Assembly (NCBI GenBank): GCA_018970625.1
Contig: JAGWVZ010000105.1
Coordinates: 1-9,335 of the forward strand
Length of the DNA: 9,335 nucleotides
Direction: 5' to 3'
Origin: Myxococcales bacterium
Lineage (GTDB): Bacteria > Myxococcota > Bradymonadia > REDH01
The position numbers and the translations under genes were made by a program. Positions 1-6,595 of this stretch are shown piece by piece. Numbering within the stretch: the first letter of the stretch is position 1; each line of letters opens with the position of its first letter. The notes beneath the pieces are model-generated. The model had not been told where the DNA came from. It searched no databases and saw only the letters and a program-made list of their open reading frames with translations.

Positions 1-111
1 GAGGGCATCTGGGTGGCCTTAACCGATCAGCCGTGGGCGTCGGGGCAGCAGCCGGGATGGGTGCTGGCGACACTTTCGGGTGGCATGATCAACCCGGATT
101 CCACACCCTGA
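1..111 (+). CDS. Possible C-terminal fragment of an unidentified protein, cut by the left edge
   Basis: Frame 1 is open from the first base to a TGA at 109-111 and encodes 36 residues. The composition is protein-like, with Trp at positions 4, 12 and 20 and the segment GWVLATLSGG, and it does not look like a low-complexity shadow. The 5' part lies outside the window. The reading ends 27 bases before the end of the opposing demethylase-like gene, which would be a normal tail-to-tail arrangement. The segment vaguely recalls the end of an SH3-like beta domain, but I cannot assign a family. In GC-rich DNA an open frame this short can arise by chance, so this is tentative. Confidence 0.35.
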   Translation, partial: EGIWVALTDQPWASGQQPGWVLATLSGGMINPDSTP

Positions 112-118
112 CGGTGTG
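102..118. terminator. Short inverted repeat between converging genes, possible weak terminator
   Basis: CACACC at 102-107 is the reverse complement of GGTGTG at 113-118, with a 5-base loop. It straddles the stop codon of the possible left-edge gene and lies just past the 3' end of the demethylase-like gene. No clear T-run follows on either strand, so a function in transcription termination is only suggested by position. Confidence 0.2.
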
Positions 119-138
119 TGCATACGGAGCCTTCCCAT

Positions 139-1158
139 TCACGGCCTGTCGGGGTGTACCGCCGCCCTGCCCTTCAGCCACGCCACCAGCGGGTCGCGTC
201 GTTGTACCAGCCCTTTGTACACGAGCGCTTCGTCCGACATGCCCGCAATGGCATCCGCGAGCGCGCCACAACCTTCCGGGTCATCGGCCAGGTCCGATAA
301 GGGTTCCACAAAGGTCCGTATGGTAAAGACCGCTCGGCCGATATCTGACATCGGGATAAATGTCTGACGCTCGATCCGCAGCCACGTTGCGGCAGCGGCT
401 TGCTCGGGTGTCGGCGCCACCGGTTCGTCGGGTTGGGTGTGCAGTATGGGGTGATGACAGAGGTCGCCGTCGCGGTGAAGCCCCCAGGCCCAGCGGATAA
501 ACGGACCCCGTTGTACGACGGTACGCATGAGCTCCTCGCCCGCTGCGACCAGCTTCTCATTGTGCACGACGGGTGCATGAACCTCAGCGAAAGACCGCCC
601 CACCTTCTGTGCTGGATTCCATGCGCTGGGGAACAGCACGTGCATGGCCTCCATGATCGCCGGTGTGGGTTCATGACGCAACACAACGAGGTCTTCCTGC
701 ACAACGAGTGCAACAAATTCGGCCAGTTGCTCGTTTTCAGGCGCACGCGCGACGGCCGCGGCGATACACTCGGCGAGACGTATCCAGGACGGGCTGCGTG
801 GTTCACCGAGCGTCAGACTGCGCGACGTAACATCAAAGCAGAGGCCGGAGTCGACATGCTGCAGCTGCGAGCCGATCACGCGGTATTGCTCCGGATACTC
901 CCGCGCAGCGACCGAAAAAACGCGCAAGAACGCTGACTCAATGGCGTCATAGTCCGCGTCGGCGGCGCGATTGACGCAATGTTCGCGGCCTGCCCGCAGC
1001 GCGGTCAGCTTTTCAGCCGCATACACGGGGGCGTGGTGATCGCACCAGAAATGACGTCGTGCGAACGAAGTACCATCATCGACCTGCCTCTGCAGCGGTC
1101 GAATATCCGGAGCGACACGCCACACGCGATCGAGAAATGGCAAGGGTGGACGCGACAT
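139..1158 (-). CDS. DUF3445 family protein, haem-dependent oxidative N-demethylase-like
   Basis: The 339-residue protein matches the remembered DUF3445 pattern in order. It has VQEDLVVL (153-160), FPSAW (176-180), KVGRSFAEVHAPV (185-197), IRWAW (221-225), WLRIERQTFIPM (259-270) and AVFTIRTFVEPL (276-287). Characterised members are haem-binding PAS-fold enzymes that oxidatively demethylate small secondary amines such as dimethylamine, usually with a flavin/iron-sulfur reductase supplying electrons. The length is near the usual size of the catalytic subunit, and there is no signal peptide, so it is probably cytoplasmic. The ATG at 1158 has no strong Shine-Dalgarno, and a slightly different start is possible. 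The next gene upstream on the same strand is 132 bases away, so co-transcription is uncertain. No reductase subunit is visible in the window. The family call is firm; substrate and activity are inferred. Confidence 0.8.
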   Translation of the reverse strand: MSRPPLPFLDRVWRVAPDIRPLQRQVDDGTSFARRHFWCDHHAPVYAAEKLTALRAGREHCVNRAADADYDAIESAFLRVFSVAAREYPEQYRVIGSQLQHVDSGLCFDVTSRSLTLGEPRSPSWIRLAECIAAAVARAPENEQLAEFVALVVQEDLVVLRHEPTPAIMEAMHVLFPSAWNPAQKVGRSFAEVHAPVVHNEKLVAAGEELMRTVVQRGPFIRWAWGLHRDGDLCHHPILHTQPDEPVAPTPEQAAAATWLRIERQTFIPMSDIGRAVFTIRTFVEPLSDLADDPEGCGALADAIAGMSDEALVYKGLVQRRDPLVAWLKGRAAVHPDRP

Positions 1159-1290
1159 ACTTCAGTTCAGGCCCGGGAGAGTAACGGCACGGGTCGCGCA
1201 AACGCGCCGCAAGCAGGACAGGCGGGCCAGGTACACGCGCCCATGCATGCGGGTGTCAGACGATCGAAGACCTTTCGCCGGCATGTTCGG

Positions 1291-2088
1291 CTAGCGTGGA
1301 ATCGGCTTCAGGAATGCCTTCCCATCCTTGACCACGACGTCGAAGTCCACATCGCGACACCCATGCTTCTCGCGCATTTTTTCGGTCTGCCGCTGAAGGC
1401 TCTGGCGCAGGCTGTCGTACGAGAGCGAGTCGGTGGATTCGTTCAGGCGCCGTTTGGTTTCCACCAGCCGGTCGAAAACTGCCCGGGTACGTGCTTCTTC
1501 GGGATCGACGACCGGCCGCGAAGGTGCGGGCGCAGGCTGGGGAGCCGGGGCAGATTCGGTGCCCCCAATCTTTGCCCTCAACAGACGAAGCTTTTCGGCC
1601 CGCCGCGCGAGCTCATCTGCAGAGATGCCTCGGACCGAGTCCGCTGCAGAAGACGCTGACTGGGTCTCGACGGGCGGGGCCACAATGCCCATCTGCGCCA
1701 GAAAATCGGCCGCAGCGCGCGACTCGGCATCGGATGCGGCGTCTTCCACAACAGCTTCGGGACGGCGCGGCTGACGCCTCTCGCCACGCACCATACCTCT
1801 CTGCAGGCGTCCTTCCTCGATGTCTCTCGTCGTGCGGGCCCAATACGACTTGTGTGCGTTGAAGCGTTGAATCAGCGACTGGAACCGGAACTTGTGTGTG
1901 GTCGCCCGCATCCGAACCTGCGAGAGACGGTGGATGATGCGCACGATGTCTTTCTGCAGATTGTAGGGCGGAACGCGCTCAACGCCCTGAAAGTACTGCT
2001 CATACAGCACGCGCAACCTGTCCAGCCGCCGACCCAGCTCTTCCAGCTCGGCCTCGATGACTGTCGGTTCAAGTTCTTCCTGTGACAT
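1291..2088 (-). CDS. MXAN_5187-like two-domain hypothetical protein
   Basis: The 265-residue soluble protein has three parts. Residues 8-100 form a charged helical region with YEQYFQGVERVPP (29-41) and an aromatic/basic stretch, KFRFQSLIQRFNAHKSYW (66-83). Residues about 101-200 form a Pro/Ala/Arg/Glu-rich linker with one predicted helix (156-174). A compact C-terminal domain (about 203-265) contains ESTDSLSYDSL and ends in VDFDVVVKDGKAFLKPIPR. From memory, both end modules resemble the hypothetical family named after Myxococcus xanthus MXAN_5187, in which the C-terminal domain also occurs on its own. The biochemical function is unknown. There is no signal peptide or membrane segment. The start at 2088 is well supported by GAGGAG five bases upstream. 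It is separated by a long gap from divergent tcdA and is followed on the same strand by the demethylase-like gene. Confidence 0.8.
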   Translation of the reverse strand: MSQEELEPTVIEAELEELGRRLDRLRVLYEQYFQGVERVPPYNLQKDIVRIIHRLSQVRMRATTHKFRFQSLIQRFNAHKSYWARTTRDIEEGRLQRGMVRGERRQPRRPEAVVEDAASDAESRAAADFLAQMGIVAPPVETQSASSAADSVRGISADELARRAEKLRLLRAKIGGTESAPAPQPAPAPSRPVVDPEEARTRAVFDRLVETKRRLNESTDSLSYDSLRQSLQRQTEKMREKHGCRDVDFDVVVKDGKAFLKPIPR

Positions 2089-2093
2089 CCGGT

Positions 2094-2099
2094 CTCCTC
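2094..2099 (-). promoter_or_regulatory. Strong Shine-Dalgarno of the MXAN_5187-like gene
   Basis: On the minus strand GAGGAG sits five bases before the ATG at 2088. This is close to an ideal ribosome binding site. It fixes this start over upstream in-frame alternatives. Confidence 0.8.
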
Positions 2100-2124
2100 A
2101 ACCACAAAATGAGTGCTTGACGGC

Positions 2125-2154
2125 AGGATAGGCGAGTGAGGCGGGGCGGTGCAA
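2125..2154 (-). promoter_or_regulatory. Candidate sigma-70-type promoter of the MXAN_5187-like gene
   Basis: On the minus strand TTGCAC (2154-2149, four of six matches to the -35 consensus) is followed after 18 bases by TATCCT (2130-2125, four of six matches to the -10 consensus). This would start transcription near 2118, about 30 bases before the start codon. Position and spacing are reasonable, but both boxes are imperfect. Confidence 0.4.
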
Positions 2155-2479
2155 GGACGGCGACACACGCTGCGGCCCCGAAAGTGAATGTGCGCGGTGA
2201 CCATGACGCGCGAAAGCCACCGAAGAAAGAGTTTGACACGGACAGGCGGAACGTAGTGGGCCAAGGTCGACGGTTTATTGCCGTGAAAGATGCGATGGAA
2301 GTTCGTGAATCGCATCGGCTACAGCAGGCGACGGCGCCGCTCGCATACAGCCCATGCTGTCTGCGCAACTCGGCGACCGCCCTGCTCAACTTTGCCTTTA
2401 CGGATCCGAACCTGTCGATGCCGGGTGCTGACACGCCAGGCCCGTTGAACGCCGACCACCACGATTCGAGTTGCCCTGC
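2155..2479. other. Gene-free divergent intergenic stretch upstream of tcdA
   Basis: Together with the promoter region to its left, this makes about 390 bases between the divergent starts at 2088 and 2480. Long frames stay open through it on both strands, but their translations are rich in Arg, Ser, Cys and His, overlap the flanking real genes and show no recognisable motif. I therefore read it as non-coding. A perfect TTGACA occurs at 2233-2238 on the + strand, but no good -10 box lies 16-18 bases downstream. I see no tRNA fold, riboswitch or strong hairpin. It may hold the tcdA promoter and a long leader. Confidence 0.5.
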
Positions 2480-3259
2480 ATGGACACTTTCCAGGAACGT
2501 TTCGGCGGAATCATCCGCCTGTATGGTGTCACAGGTGCAGAGCGCATTCGTCATGGAAACGTCTGTGTCGTGGGGATCGGAGGCGTCGGTTCGTGGACCG
2601 TTGAAGCACTCGCTCGAACAGGCGTCGGGACGTTGACGCTCATCGACCTCGACGACATCTGCGTCACGAACACCAACCGCCAGATTCACGCGCTCTCGAC
2701 CACCATCGGACGTTCCAAGGTAGACGTGATGGCCGACCGTGCCGAGGCCATCCACCCTGACTGCAATGTGGTGCGTATCCACGATTTTTTCACCGCATCT
2801 ACGTGCGAATCCCTGCTCGCACCTTCGTTCGATGTCGTGGTGGATGCGATCGATGACGTCGCGAACAAGTGCCGACTTCTTGCGCTGTGTCGGCAGCGCG
2901 GACTCCCCGTCATCTCGGTGGGTGGCGCTGGTGGCCGCCGCAATCCTGCGCTGATTCGCGTGGACGACCTGTCTCGGTCAGGGGGTGACGGTCTGCTTCG
3001 AGACGTGCGACGGACCTTGCGCCACACGTGGTCGTTCCCCGACAAGGGACCGTGGGGGATTCGTACGGTATTCTCGGTAGAGAAATCTGTATTTCCAGGC
3101 ACCGACGGCGAGATCTGTGACCGCCCCGATCCGTCCGTGAACCTGAAACTCGACTGCGCTTCCGGTTTTGGTACCGCGAGCTTTGTGACAGGGACCTTTG
3201 GTCTGATGGCTGCGGCCGAAGCGGTAGACCTGCTCGCGCTGAGAATAACGCACAGCTGA
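2480..3259 (+). CDS. tcdA: tRNA threonylcarbamoyladenosine dehydratase (cyclic t6A37 synthase) TcdA
   Basis: TcdA (CsdL/YgdL) is an E1-like enzyme. It uses ATP to dehydrate t6A at position 37 of ANN-decoding tRNAs into cyclic ct6A. The protein has the nucleotide-binding loop GIGGVGS (32-38), LIDLDDICVTNTNRQIHAL (54-72), Lys80, DAID (122-125), GGAGG (148-152) and DCASGFG (225-231). All of these are close to the E. coli protein as remembered. The length of 259 residues is typical. I chose the ATG at 2480, giving MDTFQERFGG, because this matches where family members begin. An in-frame TTG at 2471 would add only three residues. The Shine-Dalgarno is weak. The usual sulfur-mobilisation partners CsdA and CsdE are not in the window. 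The gene stands alone, with a long upstream gap and a convergent downstream neighbour. Confidence 0.95.
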   Translation: MDTFQERFGGIIRLYGVTGAERIRHGNVCVVGIGGVGSWTVEALARTGVGTLTLIDLDDICVTNTNRQIHALSTTIGRSKVDVMADRAEAIHPDCNVVRIHDFFTASTCESLLAPSFDVVVDAIDDVANKCRLLALCRQRGLPVISVGGAGGRRNPALIRVDDLSRSGGDGLLRDVRRTLRHTWSFPDKGPWGIRTVFSVEKSVFPGTDGEICDRPDPSVNLKLDCASGFGTASFVTGTFGLMAAAEAVDLLALRITHS

Positions 3260-3364
3260 CCAGGGCATCCGTGCATCTGACGGCCGTGCCATGCTGATTG
3301 CCCGCAGCTCCCGCGTGTCAGACTGAACGCAACGGATCGACGTCAAATCTGGTGTGCATTCGCC

Positions 3365-4087
3365 TCAGAACACCGATCGGCTGGTGTCGAGCCGAATACG
3401 ACCGGTTTCGGGCGGAGTCGTGCCCGCAGGCCGGTTGTTTCGGGGGCGGCCCGTTCGGGATGCCGGCTCGTCCGCCGTCGGTGAAGCGATGACAATCGGT
3501 TCCGGGATCGCCTGAATGGTCAGAGACGCCATGGCATCGGCCACCTCGACGACAGCGAGGTCGGCTTTGGCGTACGTGGTGGTGGCGTCCACATACTCAA
3601 GTGAGTTCACGTACACGAAGCCGCCGGCCCCGCCGCCGATTCCGAGCACCGCAAGCGCAGCAACAAGAAAGAGGGTGCGCGACTTTCGCGCCTGTGCCTT
3701 CTGAATGGCAACCGCATCCACGGTGGACATCGTGGGGCGAGTCGACACGGGAGCGGCCACAACCGGGGCATCCTCTTCCACTTTGGGCTGCTCGGGCTCT
3801 TTCCAGAGTCCCTTGGCCTTGAGCTCCTCGATGCGCATGCGCTCGAGCTCCTGCGCACGACGCCCAGCGGCGGCCATCTGACGCGCCTCTTCCTCGGCGA
3901 GACGACGCTCGGCCTCTTCGCGGCGGGCCCGTTCGGTGGCCTCGGCGGCAGCTCGCGCTTCGTCTTCTTTGCGCTTGAGGTCCTCGGAGAGCCGTTTCAT
4001 CTCGGCATCGGCCTCTCCCTGCGTCTCCAGAAGGATTCCTTCGAGCAGGCTGATCGCCTGTGTCTTCTTGGGGGCGTTGGTGCTCAT
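3365..4087 (-). CDS. Single-pass membrane protein with N-terminal charged coiled coil, unknown function
   Basis: The 240-residue protein is not a family I recognise. Residues about 25-92 are an almost continuous Glu/Arg/Ala/Lys helix expected to form a coiled coil. A Pro/Val/Ala linker follows (97-122), then a basic stretch, KAQARKSR (130-137), and one hydrophobic segment (138-160) with a Gly-rich centre, GIGGGAGG. The positive-inside rule places the N-terminal coiled coil in the cytoplasm and residues 161-240 outside. That outer part starts VNSLEYVDATTTYAKADL and ends in a Pro/Thr/Arg-rich, probably disordered tail. I chose the ATG at 4087 because GGAGC lies six bases upstream and a candidate promoter precedes it. 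A longer in-frame extension to 4204 would cover that promoter and has an unlikely composition. The gene follows ubiB on the same strand after 123 bases, separated by a possible terminator, so it is probably its own unit. Confidence 0.75.
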   Translation of the reverse strand: MSTNAPKKTQAISLLEGILLETQGEADAEMKRLSEDLKRKEDEARAAAEATERARREEAERRLAEEEARQMAAAGRRAQELERMRIEELKAKGLWKEPEQPKVEEDAPVVAAPVSTRPTMSTVDAVAIQKAQARKSRTLFLVAALAVLGIGGGAGGFVYVNSLEYVDATTTYAKADLAVVEVADAMASLTIQAIPEPIVIASPTADEPASRTGRPRNNRPAGTTPPETGRIRLDTSRSVF

Positions 4088-4093
4088 GGCGTG

Positions 4094-4097
4094 CTCC
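4094..4097 (-). promoter_or_regulatory. Shine-Dalgarno supporting the start of the coiled-coil membrane protein
   Basis: GGAG on the minus strand lies six bases before the ATG at 4087. It favours this start over the in-frame extension further upstream. Confidence 0.65.
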
Positions 4098-4126
4098 GGG
4101 CGAGGGCAAAAGTGTCTGTCAGAAGA

Positions 4127-4155
4127 TGTGTACCGAAGGCGGGACCGATGGTCAA
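4127..4155 (-). promoter_or_regulatory. Candidate promoter of the coiled-coil membrane protein gene
   Basis: On the minus strand TTGACC (4155-4150, five of six matches to the -35 consensus) is followed after exactly 17 bases by TACACA (4132-4127, a weak -10). The predicted start near 4120 leaves a leader of about 30 bases containing the GGAG ribosome site. This suggests the gene is transcribed independently of the upstream operon. Confidence 0.45.
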
Positions 4156-4176
4156 CGCGCCAACAACGCAATGAAC

Positions 4177-4197
4177 GACCGTCCGCGCAGAACGGTC
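4177..4197 (-). terminator. Possible weak terminator after ubiB
   Basis: On the minus strand GACCGT (4197-4192) and ACGGTC (4182-4177) form a six-base-pair stem with a nine-base loop, beginning 13 bases after the ubiB stop codon. The bases after the stem (GTTCATTGCGTTGTTGG) are T-rich but not a true T-run. It lies between ubiB and the candidate promoter of the next gene, which is where an operon end would be expected. Confidence 0.4.
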
Positions 4198-4210
4198 TGC
4201 CCAATCCGGA

Positions 4211-5956
4211 TCATCGTGGCGCACGGAAGAAGATGGGCAAACCTAACCAGAGCGCACCCACTGCCATCACGGCAGAGAGCCAGCTCATACCAAGCACCAT
4301 GGGCATGTCGGCCTTCACGCACACGGCCGAACCGATCACGCATGCGCCAAAACCCATGGCGCGCGCCAGTCGCCACTGCGAGAGGGTATGACTGTGCAGG
4401 GCGTCCGACAAATCCTCGTGATGCACACGCACCGTCAGGCGGCCGGCGCCGGCGTCTGTCAGCAGCTGTGTCGCAACGCCGGGCAGCAAACGCAGCATGC
4501 GACTCAGACCGGTGCCGATTTCAATGCCTTCCTGCAACAGGCGATTCGGACTGTAGCGCTCCAGCAGAACGCGCTTTACGAAAGGCTGGGCGTGCTCAAT
4601 GAAATTGATCTCTGGCGCGAGCGACTTGCCAATTCCCTCGACCGTCATCAGGGCCTTGAACACCATCGTGTAGGTGGGTGGCATTTTAATCTGGTGCCGG
4701 ATCGCGCCAGAGACGAGGTCGCGGAACAGCAGTCCGATATCGATTTCGTTGAGCGTCTTATTTTCGACGTGACGCTCCATGACCTCAATCACGTCAGCCT
4801 CGAAGGCATCATAATTGTAGGAAACGCCGGGGAGTTTGATGCCAAGATCAAAGAACTCCCGGGAAACCATGCGATAATCCTGCCGCGACAGCCCGATCAG
4901 AACATCCAGAATATGGTCGCGCTGCGGATCTGTCAGTCGGCCCACCAGACCGAAATCGATCAGCCCGATATTCCCTTCGGCATCAATCAGAATATTTCCG
5001 GGATGCAGATCACCGTGAAAATACCCGTCCTCGAAGACCATCTTAAATAGAATTTCCAGCATTCTGGGGGCGACCAGATACGGGTCGACACCAAATCGTT
5101 CTGTCGCGAGCGTGATTTTCACGCCAAACAGACGCTGCATGGTGAGCACTCGCGCGGTGCAGTGCGAGTTGTACACCCTCGGAATATGAACAAACGGGTA
5201 CGAGGCAAAATTCGCCGCAAAACGCACCATATTGGTGCGCTCATTCGTGAAATCCAGCTCCTTGCGCAACGCTCGTGAAAACTCCTGCACAATCCCGTAC
5301 GGATCCATGAGCGCAATTTCAGGCAGGAATATCTGCGCACGACGAGCCAGAAACTCCAGAATCTGAAGATCATGCTCGATTCGGCTCTGCAGGTTGGGTC
5401 GCTGAACCTTGACCACCACATCGGGGCCGTCTTCCTGCGTGCCGTCGGGCAGCACGATAGGGAGCATTCTGGCGACATGGACCTGCGCAATCGACGCACA
5501 GGCGAGCGGCGCTTCTTCGAAGTACGCGAACAGCTCCTCGAGTTTACCGCCCAGCTCGCGCTCCACGATGGTGCGCACCTCGCTGCGCTCCATTTCTGGC
5601 ACCTTGTCCTGCAGCTTCTGCAATTCAGCGCAGATATCAGGGTTCACAATGTCGGTGCGGGTACTCAGTATCTGGCCGAGCTTGATAAATGTGGCGCCCA
5701 GTTCTTCGATGACCTTCCGAATTCTTTCTGCCGTCGATTGTGGCTGCTCATGCGGCGGCAGCTGCACAGACTCGTCACCCAGAAGAGGTTTGCCGTCGTC
5801 GCGACGCGGAAAAAGGCGTTTCACAACATCGTCGAAACCGTACCGGGCCATCACACGGCCAATCTCAATAAAGCGCTGTGAGTTCATGACGAACCCGGAC
5901 AGCCCTCTCACCGTCGCGACCACCTGCGAAACACCACCGGCCTGTCGTGCTGCCAT
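4211..5956 (-). CDS. ubiB: UbiB/ABC1 (AarF) family atypical kinase
   Basis: This 581-residue protein has the hallmarks of the UbiB/ADCK family: KLGQ (92-95) in the KxGQ helix, a CASIAQVH loop (153-160), Lys183 in VKVQRP, the catalytic HGDLHPGN (314-321) and the IDFG metal-binding motif (333-336). Two hydrophobic segments at about 533-549 and 554-577 form the usual C-terminal membrane hairpin. Family members support ubiquinone or other isoprenoid-quinone and lipid biology as membrane-bound ATPases; their direct substrate is still debated. The usual Ala-rich loop reads ACAS rather than AAAS, a small change of unknown effect. Met at residue 24 is an alternative start, but GAGGAGG eight bases before the ATG at 5956 supports the longer form. 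The gene begins one base after the stop of the thioredoxin-like gene and is the last gene of a three-gene operon. Confidence 0.92.
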   Translation of the reverse strand: MAARQAGGVSQVVATVRGLSGFVMNSQRFIEIGRVMARYGFDDVVKRLFPRRDDGKPLLGDESVQLPPHEQPQSTAERIRKVIEELGATFIKLGQILSTRTDIVNPDICAELQKLQDKVPEMERSEVRTIVERELGGKLEELFAYFEEAPLACASIAQVHVARMLPIVLPDGTQEDGPDVVVKVQRPNLQSRIEHDLQILEFLARRAQIFLPEIALMDPYGIVQEFSRALRKELDFTNERTNMVRFAANFASYPFVHIPRVYNSHCTARVLTMQRLFGVKITLATERFGVDPYLVAPRMLEILFKMVFEDGYFHGDLHPGNILIDAEGNIGLIDFGLVGRLTDPQRDHILDVLIGLSRQDYRMVSREFFDLGIKLPGVSYNYDAFEADVIEVMERHVENKTLNEIDIGLLFRDLVSGAIRHQIKMPPTYTMVFKALMTVEGIGKSLAPEINFIEHAQPFVKRVLLERYSPNRLLQEGIEIGTGLSRMLRLLPGVATQLLTDAGAGRLTVRVHHEDLSDALHSHTLSQWRLARAMGFGACVIGSAVCVKADMPMVLGMSWLSAVMAVGALWLGLPIFFRAPR

Positions 5957-5957
5957 A

Positions 5958-6587
5958 TCAAGGGCCTCCTCGGCGGGACATTTCCCCCAACAGCGACTGC
6001 AGACCCGATTCCTGCCGCCAGCGTCTGACCATCATGCGTTCCATCATCCCCGCAAACTCAGGCGCTGTCCAGTCGCGGGCGTTCTGAAAACGAAGCGCGA
6101 CCTGCCCAGCCGGGTCGACCAGATACGTCTCAGGCAGCAGCACCGTTCCCCATGCGGTGGCCACCTCACCATCCGGATCACTCAGGACGACCACACGGGA
6201 GGCATCCAGCTCAAATTCCTGCACAAATGCCCGCAGCGCATCGAGATCTTCGTCCTGCGAAATCGCCAGCATCGTGAACGGACGGTCCGACAGGCGCGAG
6301 GCCAGCTCGATCATCGCGGGTATCTCTTCGCGGCACGGAGCGCACCATGTCGCCCAGAAGTTCACAAAAACCACACGACCTCGCAGCGAGGCCAGCGTCA
6401 CCCGATTTCCATTCAGATCCGACAGCGCAAAATCCCGCGACGGCTCGTCGAGCACCTGAGCCCGCTGTGAATTCGCCTGCTGAATGAACGTGCGGTCATA
6501 CGGCAGGTCCACCACGGCGGCCGTCGCGGCGACCAGCGCCAGCAGAAACATGGTCATCAGGAAGATACGGAACGTTGGCCAGGCCAT
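5958..6587 (-). CDS. TlpA/ResA-like membrane-anchored thiol-disulfide oxidoreductase
   Basis: The 209-residue protein starts with one hydrophobic segment (about 7-26), acting as a signal anchor or uncleaved signal. This places the thioredoxin-like domain in the periplasm. The domain starts near residue 50 and carries VNFWATWCAPCREEIP (75-90) with the CxxC active site at Cys82 and Cys85. The cis-proline region is LLPETYLVD (150-158). TlpA/ResA relatives reduce disulfides in apocytochrome c, CuA-site proteins or other exported substrates. A peroxiredoxin-like substrate cannot be excluded. The C-terminal tail (about 185-209) is basic and Met/Arg-rich. The gene starts six bases after the gloB-like stop, with its Shine-Dalgarno overlapping that stop, and ends one base before ubiB. 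This implies tight co-translation. No cytochrome c maturation genes are nearby, so the substrate is open. Confidence 0.88.
   Translation of the reverse strand: MAWPTFRIFLMTMFLLALVAATAAVVDLPYDRTFIQQANSQRAQVLDEPSRDFALSDLNGNRVTLASLRGRVVFVNFWATWCAPCREEIPAMIELASRLSDRPFTMLAISQDEDLDALRAFVQEFELDASRVVVLSDPDGEVATAWGTVLLPETYLVDPAGQVALRFQNARDWTAPEFAGMMERMMVRRWRQESGLQSLLGEMSRRGGP
5965..5971 (-). promoter_or_regulatory. Shine-Dalgarno of ubiB inside the end of the thioredoxin-like gene
   Basis: GAGGAGG on the minus strand lies eight bases upstream of the ubiB ATG at 5956. It is embedded in the final codons of the thioredoxin-like gene. It supports both the chosen start and translational coupling. Confidence 0.75.
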
Positions 6588-6591
6588 TCTG

Positions 6592-6595
6592 CCTC
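6592..6595 (-). promoter_or_regulatory. Shine-Dalgarno of the thioredoxin-like gene, overlapping the gloB-like stop codon
   Basis: The minus-strand string TGAGGCAGA before the ATG at 6587 contains GAGG at 6595-6592. This overlaps the TGA stop of the gloB-like gene (6596-6594). The overlap is typical of genes translated by re-initiating ribosomes. Confidence 0.6.

Noticed and set aside
400..936. A 178-codon + strand frame antisense to the demethylase-like gene
   Set aside because: The opposite strand carries the DUF3445 motifs in order; this translation has none.
2233..2261. Perfect TTGACA on the + strand as the tcdA promoter
   Set aside because: No acceptable -10 box lies at 16-18 bases spacing, and it is about 240 bases before the start codon.
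2136..2636. A 166-codon + strand frame starting in the same gap
   Set aside because: It runs into tcdA in another frame and has no domain-like segment or ribosome binding site.
2069..2782. A 237-codon minus-strand frame across the gap upstream of tcdA
   Set aside because: It overlaps the starts of both flanking real genes, its composition is Ser/Arg/Cys-rich, and no ribosome site or conserved motif supports it. It is the main candidate if the gap were coding, but evidence is lacking.
4088..4204. N-terminal extension of the coiled-coil membrane protein up to 4204
   Set aside because: The extension is Arg/Cys/His-rich, covers a plausible promoter and ribosome site, and the ATG at 4087 has a good GGAG.
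5409..6470. A 353-codon open frame on the + strand, antisense to ubiB and the thioredoxin-like gene
   Set aside because: It lies opposite two clearly conserved genes. Its translation is rich in Ser, Arg, Thr and His with no motif, as expected of a GC-rich antisense shadow.
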